A DNA stretch of 64,000 nucleotides from Rotaria sp. Silwood1 (GCA_905250075.1 CAJNOP010000122.1:361329-425328); one strand, 5' to 3'; shown: positions 41,127 through 54,454, numbered from the stretch's first letter. Made by a program: numbers and translations. The notes: generated by a model not told the origin, from the letters alone.

Positions 41127-42077
41127 TTATGCAACTACATCCATTAAATCCATGTCTGTTTTACTATAAGATTCATCAGGAAGTATTTGTTGATGATTTT
41201 TAATTTCAACTGAATCTGATATTGGTTGTTGTTGTTGTTGTTTTTTATCATTTTGTAAAGCTGGATTTGATTGAATTATACTTTTAACTGTTCGATAATT
41301 TTTTGATTTATATTCATATACATCCGAAAATAAATGAATTAATCGATCAAAACGTCGATCTTTTGCTGCACTTTTAGGTTTTTCAGGAAAAAAAGATTCA
41401 TAACTAGAATCATCATTGAAATCACCAAATAGATCATGAACAGTTAATGGTACAAGAGTATTTGAACGAACATGATTTTGTTTTATTGAATTACGATGAT
41501 TATTTGTTATTTGACTTAAACCATATATTCGTTCAGATGATTTTTGTTGTCGATTAGAAAATTTTGTTGTATTTATTTGTGGCATTTTAGTTTTTTTAAT
41601 TGATTGTTCTCGTGAAAATGTTAATTCGGATTTAATATTTGATGATGATGATGATGTAAGTGATTGAAATGATGAACTTATAAATGGTTCATTTTTATTA
41701 AATGTACTTTTCGATGATGTATCTTGAGATAAATCATTTATTAATGGTTCAATATATCTAAATAAATATTTTATTAAATTTTAAAAATAATATTCAAAAA
41801 ATAATTTTACATACGGTAAAAGACCAGGCATAATTGTTTCGGCTTTTATTCGTTGATTTTTAAGAAATTTATTTTTTTCAAAATCACATCGAGTAATTTT
41901 ACGATTACGTTCATATGATAAATTAGTCATATTAGAAAAAAATTGTCGACTTAACATAACATTTTGTCTAGCATCTATTGACATAGAACCTAAATTAGGT
42001 GTAAATTTTTTTACTTTAACATCTTTGTCTATCCAATTAGATATTGTCAATGGTAATTGTTGTCGTTTTGAATACAT
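41127..42077 (-). CDS. Unrecognised protein, 297 aa
   Basis: Two exons, 42077-41815 and 41757-41127, join in phase 2 across a 57-bp GT-AG intron to give 297 aa. The N-terminal third (MYSKRQQLPLTISNWIDKDV..., FFSNMTNLSYERNRKITRCD) is ordered and basic with aromatic anchors. From about residue 95 it becomes a Ser/Gln/Asn-rich, probably disordered region (SSSFQSLTSSSSS, KKQQQQQP) containing a more conserved-looking island, VPLTVHDLFGDFNDDSSYE and RFDRLIHLFSDVYEYKSKNY. There is no signal peptide or membrane segment. Codon use and the clean intron say it is a real gene; I cannot name a family or function. It may be a fast-evolving regulatory or cilium-associated protein, but that is only a guess. 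Confidence 0.7.
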
Positions 42078-42920
42078 ATTTTAACGAATGAATCGATTTT
42101 ATTTTTTAAAATGTTTTATGCACAACAAACATTTTTATAATCCATTGTACATAAAAAGAAGAGCAAGTAAGAAAAAACAAAATCCTATCAAGAATACTTA
42201 TGTTTCTTTTACTAATAATCGGTCAAGTATCATACTAACAACAATTTTCTTAAGTACACGTTTTTAATGCTTACCTATTTTGATATTTTTGTAACTATAT
42301 GTTGAGCAAAAAAAAAAAAGTATTTGTTTTTTTAATTTGGAGTTTTTTTTGTTTTGAAGATGAAAAAGCTGACAATCTTTTTTCTTTTTTTTTTGCGTGT
42401 TACTTTACAAGATGTTCTTTTTTTTTTTAGACAATGAATCATACACACAATGTGTACACTGATGAACAAATACTATCAAATATGAAAGATTAATTGAATG
42501 TAAATATTAATGATTTAATAATAGATTAAGACATAACAAATTACAAAAAAAAAGAAGCTAATATTGACTTTCTAACAAGACTTATGCTTGGATCAAATAC
42601 GCTACAAAATATATCCCAGATATATGGAAACATGAACAACGTATTTAGTACACAATTGCATATAACTATAGTTTAATTCTAAGTTCAATAAAATTTATCA
42701 AGCAATATTTGTATGTATTTCATTTCAATAAAGAATTCTTATTTTTTTTAATACTAATATTAAATCGAACGAACATTCTACGTCATAAATCTTTTTGTTT
42801 TCAAGTAAACGAAAAAAAAAATATATATGTTTTTGAGTGTTTAAGTAAGAAGAAGTATGTGTGAATAAGATTGTCATAATGATTATCTTGGGTGTCGACT
42901 AAATTTCATCTAATGAAGTA
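42078..42920. other. 5' flank of the 297-aa gene
   Basis: AT-rich spacer with several long A/T runs; no exon or repeat recognised. Confidence 0.5.
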
Positions 42921-43868
42921 CTTAGGGCATTCCAAAAGTAGTGGCAATGACACTTTAATACTGTATAGTAAGCTTGAAGAAATTTTCTTTTTTTTATGTG
43001 GTGATAGAGAAAACGATGCTCTATTTTTCTGTGCTGTTTGATCACTCTTCCACTAATATCATAATAATAAAATTTCGATAAGAACTGTTTTTGTGTAAAG
43101 CGTCACTAGCGGGTGAGACAGATTAATGGCTATGTTTTGCATTTCAATTTTCAATCCCTTAATACGTTGTATTAAAAAAACAAAATATACCACAAGATAC
43201 AGCGTAAAAAAAGCTCTACAATTTACAAAGCACAGTTTATTTCATATATGGAATAAGAAAAAAGGAATTTCTTTTCGGATAGAAAAAAAATGATTTTTTT
43301 CGGGGCAGTGAACATGGTCGCACAGAATTTTGCGTTTTTTTGAAAACAAGAAGTACACAATTAAAATGACCTTTACTTTGAAGATTATAGAGCTTTTCAC
43401 GCTGCATCTTGTGATGTATTTTGTTTTTCTAAATAAAAGATATTAGGTGACAAAACGATGAAATGAGAAAAAATGAATTCATCTTGTACCAAAAAAATAT
43501 CGTTTTCGCACGGTTGAAAATTGGTCGCTCAAAATTTTGTTCATTTTGAAAACAAAAAGTGCAACTATAAAATAAGTGGTCTTACGTAAATTGTAGAGCT
43601 TTTCACGCTGCATCTTGTGGTATATTTTGTTTTTTAATACAACATATTAAGTGATTGAAACATTTAATCTGTCTCACCCGCTAGTGAAGTTTTAGACAAA
43701 AACAGTTCTTATCGAAATTTTATTATTATGATATTAGTGGAAGAGTGATCAAATAGCACAGAAAAATAGAGCATCGTTTTCTCTATCACCACATAAAAAA
43801 AGAAAATTTCTTCAAGCTTACTATACAGTATTAAAGTGTCATTGCCACTACTTTTGGAATGCCCTAAG
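42921..43868. mobile_element. Mariner-type palindromic element, 948 bp, non-autonomous
   Basis: The outer inverted repeats are about 220 bp and nearly identical; the left end reads CTTAGGGCATTCCAAAAGTA and the right end is its inverse. Both ends abut TA (42919-42920 and 43869-43870), the target duplication of Tc1/mariner elements, and the end motif resembles mariner ends. The interior carries further copies, in both orientations, of an AGCTCTACAAT/ATTGTAGAGCT-type unit with a CACGCTGCATCTTGTG block. No transposase frame is present. The near identity of the arms suggests a fairly recent insertion. Confidence 0.8.
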
Positions 43869-45618
43869 TAAGATTCTTACTTTGAATATGTTTTTGCGAT
43901 GAATGTCTAGCTTTTATTGTAGATCAATAAACAAATTTTCTTTCGTTGTTATTTTATTTCTACTACAAACTATTAACAAAATACAAAAATAAATTTTATT
44001 TCATACAATTTCGATGAAATATAAAAAGAATGACAAAGAGATTTTTTAGTATAATTCATATTCATTATTTACAACTGATTATTATTAGATCTGTTGATTT
44101 TGATAATATTTGTTTTTCTTAGAAACTTTCTAAGATGAACTTGAATTTGATTCTCTTATTAAGCAAGATATATATTTTTTCTATTCAATATCTTTACTTG
44201 TCTTATATTGATATACAATTGATACAATTTCTGAATAAGATCTTTTTCCTGAAATGATAGTTAGGATTGTGCATAGTTTTCATAATCTACAGAGAGATAA
44301 GATATGAAAATGAGTCATCATACGGCAATGTTCACAATATTGTATGCTGTCATTAAACATTGACCTAGCTTTCAGTAAAATATATTGTGTGAAAAGGTTG
44401 TATATGTACTGTATTGTTAGTAAAATTGAATGCAATGACCTATTAACTATCGTCGTGTTCAATGAATAAATCATATTAATACGTTCATAGATATGCATCC
44501 ATATTTCTTGATATCACATGACAGTTACCTTGAAGATCAGACAAGAATCGTATCTGAACTGATAAAGACAAAAAAGAGTCTTACCTGATCGATAAAAAAA
44601 AAAAAGTTTAAAAAATATGGAATTAATACGTCAAAATACTTCGAATAGTGAGAAATATTTATGTTTTATTTTTTTGTCATTCACTATAATTATAATTCAT
44701 TTTTAAAGAATTCTACTATGAATTTTTGTTAATTATAAATGTTTTATGCAAATATTCTATAGGAAGAAAAATAAGTAATAGAAAGTATTAGAGTTATATC
44801 CAAGATCAATCAAGGTTGAGCGTTTACCATGAATATGAGAATAATGATTTACAAGTTTTTGTTTTTTTTTTATATATATAAAACTCATTTGTTCTTATGT
44901 ACTATCGAAAGATATAAGAAAAAGTTTGTATAAGTTTAATTAGTTTAACAAAAAGAAAATTTTTCATAGTCGGTTTAAGAATTATTTAAAATGCAATTTT
45001 TTAAATACTAACTTCGTTTTTTCTTTTTTTGTGATCGAGCGATGTTTTATCTTATCATTTTCTATTGTGACTTAACTGATAAGGTAGCATCATATATATA
45101 TATATTGAGGACAATTATTGACGAAAAATTACATAGAAAGTCAAGAAAATTAAATATATCATACTTTAAGTTTTTTAAGAAAATATGATAATATAACTTC
45201 TTAAAATGAATATAAATTAATCTATTAGATGAAATTGTAGTAGATTAAGATTTATTCTTATTAAACTTGAGTTTCTTTCTTATTCTAGAATTATGAATAA
45301 TTCTGTAAAAGTGACATCTGAAAAAATTATACTAAATATTATGTACAAATAATTTTTTTTAAAATTCTTACTCATAAACATTATCATTTCCATGTTTTTT
45401 TTATTACTCATTCTTATCAAGATTTTTATTTCGAATTCATTCGTTGTTATTATCTATAATTATTACACAACATGCATTATAGACAAACTAAATCTCTCTA
45501 TTCAAGTAAGTAAACGTAAAATGACTTAGGTTTTTTCTTTCTTTTCGAATGATGTCAGATTTACAAAAAAGAAAAAAAAGAAACTAAACAATTTTCTATG
45601 TAGTTTTAGATAATAGTG
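43869..45618. other. Spacer upstream of MON1
   Basis: AT-rich, no exon or element recognised. Just before MON1 a TTTCTATGTAGTTTTAG tract could be a leader 3' splice site, 9-15 nt upstream of the ATG. Confidence 0.5.
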
Positions 45619-47566
45619 ATGTCTGTGTTAGATTTTATAATACCAAGAAGACTAGATAATCCCGATGAATTAATATCTAATCTAGAATCTTTACCATCCT
45701 ATGAAAATTTAATACAAAATTCTGATGAATCGACTGTTTTTGATGATGAACAAGAACCATCATTAGGTTTAATTAATTTTATTCGACAAAGTTCTCTATC
45801 CGAATCACCAACACCATCACCACCACCAACAATAATAGATTCTTCAAATAATGTAAGAATAATTCTAAAAATTTTTTAAAATTATATCGTTTATTTTCAT
45901 CAGTCATATCTAGATAAGTATTGATGATGATATAATAACAAATGTAACTGATTCAATTTCAACAAATAGTATTGATGAACAACATTTAAATCAAAATAGT
46001 GATGATGAATCATATATAAATTTACTTAAAAGTCGTGTTAAACATGTATTTGTTATGAGTGAAAATGGTAAACCAGTTTTTACAAGGTCAGGTCTTTAAA
46101 TGATAAATTATTTTACAGTTTTTTTTTTTTTTTTTGTATATCTTAGATATGGTGATGAAGATCAATTAGTTACATTAATGGGTGTTATGCAAACACTTGT
46201 TTCATTTGCTGAATTAACAGAATCTAGTCAATTAAATTATTTAAAAGCTGGCCGTTCTCGTATAGCATTTTTACATAAAGAACCATTTGTATTTGTTTTA
46301 GTAACATATACAAATGAACATTCAATATGTCTTCTTCAACAATTAACATATGTATATCATCAAATAATAAGTACATTAACATTAAGTCGTATAAAACAAA
46401 AATTTATTGTACAACCAAATTTTGATATACGTCGTTGGTTATCAAATGCTGAAAAAAAATTATTACATAATATTATTAATATGTATGAACGTGATTTAGG
46501 TATGCTTATAACATCTGCTAAATGTTTAATTTTACCAGTTAATATACGAAATCAAATTGGACAAACAGTTGTACAAACAATACGAGGACAACAAGTAAAA
46601 ATTTCAAAAAGAGAAAATATTTTTTTTGTTTTTTTTTTTTTTTTAAGGATATGATATTTGCTGTAATACTTGCTCATGGTCATCTTGTTACAATAGCACG
46701 TTTAAGAAATTATCATTTACATCCATCAGATCTTTATTTACTTATAAATCTTGTTAATAGTTCAGATGCATTTAAAGGTGTTGAATCATGGGTACCTGTA
46801 TGTTTACCACGATTTGATCCGGGGTAAATATTTTCGAAAAATAATTCAAGAATAATATATTTTTTGGTATGTGTGTTTTTCTTTTTTTTTTTCAGAGGTT
46901 GTTTTCATGCACATATATCATATTTAGATGATAGTTGTGATGTATGTCTAGTTTTATTAACAGTAAATCCTGAACATTTTCAAATACTTTCTGATTTTAA
47001 ACAAACTATAAATGAAGTAAAACATATTGATTTTAAGATTAAATTTAAAAGTATTGAATATTTTTTTTTTTTTTTATTAGAAATTAAAAAAATTAAATTT
47101 AATCATACAAATTAAACTTGCATTAGAAAAAGATCGTCTTTTATATGATGAAATCGCTTGTAATGACTTGAGATATTTTGCATATAAATCACGTGGTTTA
47201 AGTCAATATATATCTTCAAAATTATTAAAACCTTATATAACAAAAGAACAACATGTTAGATTATTTGAATTGATTCGTTATGTTTATGGACGTCTTCATA
47301 ATCCGAATCATCAATTAAAAATTATTTATTTTAAAACTGAATATGAATCATTACTTGGATGGGTTCGTAGACGAAAAATAAAAATCAAATATATTTCATT
47401 ATTTATTAATCTATATCTATTTTAGTTGGCACCAGGATTTGAATTACATGTAGTATTTTCACCATTTGTTACAATGGAAACTGTTATTTTATGTGCTGAT
47501 CGTATATTATCATATATAAAACGTGAAGAAAGTCAATTATTTATAATAAGATGCGAATATATTTGA
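45619..47566 (+). CDS. MON1: Vacuolar fusion protein MON1 (Rab7 GEF subunit)
   Basis: Seven exons: 45619-45852, 45914-46086, 46147-46594, 46648-46823, 46896-47016, 47081-47362 and 47426-47566; 524 aa (human MON1A/B about 550). With CCZ1, MON1 exchanges GDP for GTP on Rab7 and so drives early-to-late endosome maturation. The acidic disordered N-terminus is followed by three longin-type domains: KHVFVMSENGKPVFTRYGDEDQL opens the first, with GVMQTLVSFAE and RIAFLHKEPFVFVLV; DMIFAVILAHGHLVTIARLRNYHLHPSDLYLLINLV opens the second; the last contains YFAYKSRGLSQYI and LAPGFELHVVFSPFV. These all match the MON1 family. The frame has a GTG just upstream; I chose the ATG at 45619. Confidence 0.94.
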
Positions 47567-49062
47567 TAGAATTAATTGACTCAGACGATTATTTTTTTTT
47601 TTTCATACTATCAAAATTTGATTTTTTTAATTTTTATTTTTTTTTTTTTTCTGTAATAAATAATTTGTTTAAAATGATATTTTTTCTGTTCGTTGATTTT
47701 CTTTGTGTATATATCTAAGTTATCTGATAATACAAACCATGAAATTTTTTATAACAACAACAACAAATGATTGATCAAATCATGTCGGTTTTCAAAAGTA
47801 TTGTTGTGAATGCAATATGTTGTTTGCATGATATATCTTTCAATATTGAAGTCTATGAAGGTGTAAAATAATTGATGATTGTTGATATTTCGTTCATGGA
47901 GGATATTACACGTTATCATTATAGAAAATTATTTTTTCTAGACAAAAACTTTTCTTGTGTTCTATTAGAAAAAAGTGTTTACAACCTCGAAAAAAAAACA
48001 TTGCGACACTCATCAATATTAGTTACCTTGGGACAGCTCTTTTGACGCTTAACATGCTCATCATTTGATATCTATCTATACGATCTAGACAGTCTAATAG
48101 ACTACATCAATTGTTTAAGTAAAAACATTGTAAACAAGTACTTGAGAAATTTTTTGTTTTTTCTATTGAAATTTTTCTTTTGTAATATACGTCGTTTTGA
48201 GTCAAATGATCGGTTCTTTCGAAAAGATTCAACCGTAATATGATTAATGCATTGATAAGCTGATGATGTAACTATTGTGTGTGTGTGTGTGTATGTGTAA
48301 AACACAAGAAATAAATGGTTGCGTTCAAAAAAGAAATTTTTTTTTTTTGAGTAAATATTAGTATGCGCATAGCCATAAATGAATCGAGTTGTTCTATTCA
48401 AATTAGTATTCGTAATGAAAATTTCTTCTATGATATTTAATAAATTTTAATTATAATTATGTTCAATCGATATATTATGTGATAACATATGGATATTCTA
48501 GTAAATTAAAAATAAGATTTTATTTTATTCATATTTTGATTTTGAACAATTCAAGGAAATCCTCCTTATCAATATATTAGATTCCTTGATCAATAGTATT
48601 TTGTTGTCCTTTCTCTACATCACCACTAATCAATCAATTGATATAAAATATTCACCGTTCAAGAAAAAAAAAGGGGTTGACTATCTGTTCTAATGGTTCT
48701 TTAATTGATTAAAAATGGATATCGTCACAATAATGAGTGTCCTCATGGTGTCCTTCAATTATCAATCAAGTGCGAATATTTATATATGTAGAAGCTCAGT
48801 CAAGCAAACTCTTCTTTTCTCTCGACTTTTTTTTTATTACAAGACGCGACATAGTTGGTATGTACAAGAAGAAAAATGAAGCGAAAAAAAAATGAGGCAG
48901 ACACGATTCAACTACGTTTGCATGCGTTGTTGCGATACGGTTCAACTATCTTCGTTTACTTAAAACGAGGGCCGTTCTTTTAACATTATCATCATTCGAC
49001 AGAAAAAAAAAGGCGAGAAGAGGACTACGTTGAAACATTTTTATTTATCTAACCTATTAATC
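47567..49062. other. Spacer between MON1 and the PARP-like gene
   Basis: T-rich MON1 3' flank, then AT-rich spacer. A (TG)n microsatellite lies at 48276-48297. No exon recognised. Confidence 0.5.
48276..48297. repeat. TG dinucleotide microsatellite
   Basis: About 22 bases of alternating T and G with one A interruption near its 3' end. Confidence 0.85.
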
Positions 49063-51403
49063 ATGCAACAAGTCTCACCAGCAGTCGTTCAAAACCGTTA
49101 TCCACCTGTTTATCATCAATATCCAACGGTTCCAATGGGAAGTCCTCAATCAATAAAATCAATTGATACAACAGTATTTGGACCAAGTGTTCCACCAATA
49201 AAAAATTCCAAATTAACAAATAATCATAATCATAATCATCATCATCATCATCATCATACTCACAATCAATCAAATGTTGTTGATTTACGTCGTTTAATTC
49301 TATTTAATTTACCAATTGATCTTGTTCAAGAATATCTCGAACTTTATTTAGAATATTTATCTGGTGAAACTGAAATAGAAAGAATTGATTATTCAAATCT
49401 TGAAGATACAACTGTTATGGTTACTTTTAAAACAGATCTTGGTTAGTATATAGAAAAAAAAAAATTATAATAATAAAAGCAAGAAAAGTTTATATATATA
49501 TATATATATATTTTTTTTTATTAAGATATGTATGAAGTACGTCGTCGTCATGCTACACGAACAAAATTAAATGATTCTGAAATTTCATTAGCTGAAGTAA
49601 CATCACCAACAACTGTAATGATAAGAAATTTACCATTGGATATATCACGTGACGTACTTGAATTATATTTTTCAAATCGACGTCGTAGTGATGGTGGACA
49701 AGTTGTTGATGTAACATTTGATCATGAACATCAACATGCACTGGTTACATTTGCTGATCATAAAGGTTATTAATAAAAATAAATAAATAATTATAATAGA
49801 ATTTCTTTTTTTTGTTTTGTTTTTATTAATACATGTTTTTCTTTCGTCTAAAATAATTTAGATGTTTGTCGAGTTATAAAACGTGATCATTGGATACATG
49901 GTCAACGTCTTGATGTAAAAATTTTCTATGCTCATATGGGTGTTGAACCATTTATTGATGCATCAAATGTTGGAAAAAAACCTGATCCAATATGTTATCG
50001 TGCATTAGATAATAGTCGTTATGCCTTTTTACTTAAAAATCGTCCATTACTTGATGAACTACGTGAACTATTAAAACCATATCATGGTAATGTTAGTTTA
50101 CAAACAGAAGATACTATACAAATAAGTTATACTGAATCACGTATAACAGTAAAACTTCGTTTAAAATGGACAAATGATATTGAAAAATTAGTTGAACATT
50201 TTCTAAATGAACGTCTTGTTGTACATAAAGTACCATGGAATAATAATAAAATACCATCGATTACATCTGAACAACTTGCTGATCTTTCATTAAAAGATAA
50301 TACACGTCTTATTCAATTAGCACCATTGGATAGTCAACAAGATCATATTATTGTAACAGCATTAAAAGATCATTTAGATCATGCTTTAAGTGAACTAACT
50401 GATATGCTTACAACACGTACAACAACTATAAATCATATACCTTTAAACGATGCTATTTATCGTAGTAAACCAGTAAGTGCAACACGTGATCCAAAAGTAA
50501 ATAATCATCGATCATCATTATTACTTCGATCATCTTCACCATCAAAACAAAGTTTTAATAGTATTGAATTAACACCACCACCAGCATTATTACAACCATC
50601 AATGGCCATTATTGATGATAGTCTTGAGAATTTACGTTTATATCAAATTGATCTACTTTCAATGCGTTTTATTGATTTATCACGACGTACTTATATGAAT
50701 TTAACTATTGATATTGATCGTACAGGACGACGTATTATTTTTCGTGGTCCACTTGATCAAGTAAATCTTTGTAAACATTATTTTGAATCAATACTTAATG
50801 GAATTGTTCATAAACATTATAAAATTGGAAAAGAAATGGCTGTTTTTCTATCAAATCCTGATACAGGTAATAAAGAATAAAAAAAAAATGTCCATTATTT
50901 TGATGATAAAATAATTTTTTTTTTTTTATATTTTCTATATCGAACTAGTTGAAATAGTTATTGAAAATTTAATACGTGCTGAATATGTATGTGCTTATGA
51001 AATTGAACGTATAACTGATCATCATCGACGAAGTTCTACTTCTCCAACATCTAATATGAATAGTCAGGGTCAATCAACAAATAATTTTCATCATAAACTT
51101 GCTTTATATGGTTTAAAACGTGAAAATTGTGATCGTGTATATGATTTTCTTCGTCATGATATACGTGTTTGTTCAATAATGTTAGATAAAGATGATAAAC
51201 GTTGTTTAGCAAGTGATTCTTGGCATGCATATGTACGTGATCTTTATTCAAATCCAGGTGGTTTTCGTCGACGACGTGTTCTATTACAAGTTAAACAAAA
51301 TCAATTAACATTAGTTGGTTTTGAACAAGATGTTGATGCCATGCGAAAACAAATTTATGATTATTTTGTTGAAAATGCTATCTCATTTTATGAATCAGAT
51401 TGA
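49063..51403 (+). CDS. PARP10/PARP14-like RRM-KH protein without catalytic domain
   Basis: Four exons, 49063-49441, 49526-49765, 49862-50866 and 50949-51403, encode 692 aa. A His/Asn-rich tract (about residues 48-64) precedes two RRM-like folds: RRLILFNLPIDLVQEYLELYLEYL and, most tellingly, TVMIRNLPLDISRDVLELYF followed by SNRRRSDGGQVVDV, which is the RRM signature of vertebrate PARP10/14 (LELYFENxRRSGGG). Exons 3-4 continue with KH-like repeats separated by a Ser/Pro linker, e.g. MNLTIDIDRTGRRIIFRGP and RVLLQVKQNQLTLVGFEQDVDAM, as in the KH array of PARP14. The frame then stops; no macrodomain, WWE or ADP-ribosyltransferase domain follows in the next 3 kb. In vertebrates such proteins act in ADP-ribose signalling and antiviral response; this one could only be the nucleic-acid-binding half. 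The start is the first ATG in frame; a TTG-initiated extension is unlikely. Confidence 0.75.
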
Positions 51404-51869
51404 ATAATTTGAAAAGCAGAAGAAGAAGAATATAAAATAACAATAAAAATAAAGGAAAAAAGAAAATTTGAATTCTTTTTTTTTTTGTTTTTTTTTCTGA
51501 AATATTTTTTATTGTATTTCAAATGTAGAATTAGAAAAAAAATAATTTTAAGTGTTCTAATTATTGAAATTTATCCATGTGTTATTAGCAATAAGGTTCA
51601 AGATACAGTCGGCATATCATATTGCGTAAGAGTACTGGTCGCTTTCTTTTTTAATCAATTTTGCTGCGTATAGAGAACTTGAAATAAGTACATATGTATT
51701 CGAGGAAACAAATTTTTAACAAGATTTTTGTCAGAAAATCCTGCCTTTTCGTACGATCTTATCAGACTTGTTTACACTTCCTGTTAAACAGTGTCCTATC
51801 TAACTGAAAATATTTTTGAAGATACCTTAGACTATATCTCAGGGTTGATTTTAAAAGAGGCTTCGCCAG
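51404..51869. other. 3' flank of the PARP-like gene
   Basis: AT-rich 3' flank; no macrodomain or transferase exon could be found in any frame. Confidence 0.5.
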
Positions 51870-53280
51870 ACTATCATCTTAGTCAGCCACTGCTGAATTT
51901 TTTATCATCTTTTTAACTAAACGAAAAAATCATATTGTGAAATCTTATGAATCTAAAATATTAAGATTTTCTGACCTATTCATGAAAAATACTAAAGAAC
52001 ACAGTCCTTTAATTTTGGCAGCTACATCATAAAAAATTTTTAAAAAATGTCTTTTTTAGCATCTTGTGGGTTTCTTCGATGCTATTTGCTTCTACTCGAA
52101 CAAGGTTTAAAAAGATGCAGAAAAGAGTTCTCTACAAAACGGGCCATGCTAGTAGTCATTACAATCACTTTTAGTCACCCGAGCATGCTTTTGAAACCAG
52201 AAGGGATCTATGATTTATGAGTGTTATCTTGCCAATAATTTGTCTCTAAGAGTGTTGAGTCGAGTGTCTCCTCCCAAAAAAAAACTGAATCCAGCTTTCG
52301 GAAATGCTTGAAATTCTGCATTTTTTGAGATATTAATCAGACGACAAAAAGTCGTGCACGCGAATTCAGTAGGGACTACATTTGTTATACTAAATGACAA
52401 AACGACACATAGCTGTTACAATAAGGTTCGTAGTCAACAGTTTTTCATTGGGTAGCTTAATATGGGAGATAAATAAGTAGCATATATGAAATCAGCACAA
52501 AAAATCTGCATTGGATCAAAATGTATTTTATCATAAATAAAAACTCCGACATAAATTCAGACTATTTCTACTTGGCTTTATTTTTTTGAAGTTTATAAAA
52601 CGTATGTTCAAACAGCTAGTATTTTTATATTCAGTTTTTGATGCTGTTCATGAATATGTAGTCATATTATTATTTGAAACGAATTTAGTCTACATAATGA
52701 CTGAAGACTAGTCAACATGGTTATTCAGGGCTCTCAAAGTTCACCATTTGTGATTCCTACTAAAACTTGTGCATACAGTTTTGCTCTTTTAGTATCTCAA
52801 AAGATGTCGAATTGCAAGCGCTTTCAAAAGCTCGATTCATTTTTTTGAGATACCACGACTTAAAAATCTTAGAGGCAAACTATGAGCAAGATAATACTCA
52901 TAAACCATAGATCCTTCCTTGTGGAAGCACGCTCCATTAATAAAAATTATTGTAGTGACTACTGCCACAACTTATTTTTCAGAGAATTCTTTTCTGCATC
53001 TTTTGCGACCTTGTCCAACTGAAAGCGATGAATAAAGACAAATAGAACCTAAAAAAAATGACAATGTGTGAAAAGAGCCATTTTTTTAATGTTTGTGTGG
53101 TAACTCGAAAAATTGGTGGATTGTTTTCTTTAGTATGTTGTGTATTACAAATATCTCAGAGAATCCTAATATTTTGGATTCATAAGTTTCACAATATGAT
53201 CTCTTACTATAGTTAAATAGATCTAAAACAAAAATTTAGTGATGGTCAGATTTAAGTAAGATTAGGTGGTCGTTTAGTTG
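51870..53280. mobile_element. Large foldback element, about 1.4 kb
   Basis: Two diverged inverted arms of roughly 400 bp, about 51880-52330 and 52820-53265, pair block by block: AATCATATTGTGAAATCTTA with its inverse at about 53190, GATGCAGAAAAGAGTTCTCT with its inverse at about 52990, and GATCTATGATTTATGAGT with its inverse at about 52900. The roughly 490-bp middle is unpaired and has no coding capacity. Exact ends and a target duplication are not clear. Confidence 0.6.
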
Positions 53281-54454
53281 ACCTTCACTTAAGCTTTTTG
53301 AAAAACCTCGCATTCTTTTTTTATGAGTGAAAGATGTTATGATTCGGAGTCAAAATTAGGACGGTGGCATTCAGAAAACTATAAATTCGAGTAGCAAGGT
53401 CAAGATTTCAGTCCTATCGGAATACCTGTGAAGATCTGCTTTTACCATTTTCTTCTTTTTGACTATAAGTCCTATCAAGAGGTGGGGGTACTCTGAAGCC
53501 GTAAAATAATGCTCTACAAAGCTATTCGCTACTATGCATGCCTCTTACAATCGGATTGTTTAATGATATAACAAACATTGATTTAATATAGTTCGATCCG
53601 AAATCAGGAAGCTAGAGTTCGTTGATATTCTGAATTATTCATTTTTAGGATTGAATCATCTAATTATTCAATGATAACAAATGTTTATGGCAAAAACAAA
53701 AACAAACATAAAAAGATACTTGTTTGTAGTATCATAATGAACTGTGCTTGCAATACTAAGACATCAGCTGCAAGATGCTGTACTGGTCTACCATGACCAG
53801 CAGTGCTTTGTAATGTTGTGTATCTAAAATGGGATGCTGCCATTAAAGGACTTTACCGTATGTATATTTCGTATAGAAAATTAAAAAAAATGTTTGAATC
53901 AAAAAGCATCGAATAGGGCAATGGCTAAGACGTAAGCAAGAAGCAAGGGAATTGAAAGAAAATCCATTTCCTATTCATCTGTTCATTTATACACTGCATT
54001 CATGTTTCTGAAATCGAAACTTATCGCTCTGCTATTAAACATCGACGATCAATATCTTGGCATCATTTCGCCTGCTTAAATCGTGTCCGCAAAAATTCAA
54101 GACGTAGTAGAAATCTTCTTTCATTATTTGAAACTAATGTTAGTAAAAAGACGTTTGTTTTTCTTAATATCTATTGCGCATTATACTACCGCTTTATTGA
54201 TTAACAATAAGAAGCAAACAGCATATTTCTGTTTCGAACCAAATCACACGAAAACAAAAAACACGAAAGATTCAAAGACAACACAAGTGGATAAACACGA
54301 CAGTTGACACTCTTATACAATATCACTGGAAAACAGCGATGAGAGTGAGTAAAGAGAAGTTACTAACATTCATGAGCACTCGCACCAGATTCTAAATTAT
54401 CATATCCAGTATCTAGAATATCAGTTTGAAACTAGTCCTTGTCATCAGGAGAAA
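53281..54454. other. Spacer downstream of the F-box/LRR gene
   Basis: No complete gene. A few short Cys-rich or charged open stretches near 53738-54010 have no family I can name and are broken by stops. Confidence 0.45.

Noticed and set aside
53738..54010. Cys-rich MNCACNTK stretch and a charged GQWLRRKQEAREL stretch, possible relics of a gene
   Set aside because: Each is short and broken by stops, no consistent splice pattern joins them, and I cannot name a family.
54083..54307. 74-aa plus-strand frame before the LRR array
   Set aside because: No family resemblance, no splice signals, and composition of AT-rich spacer.
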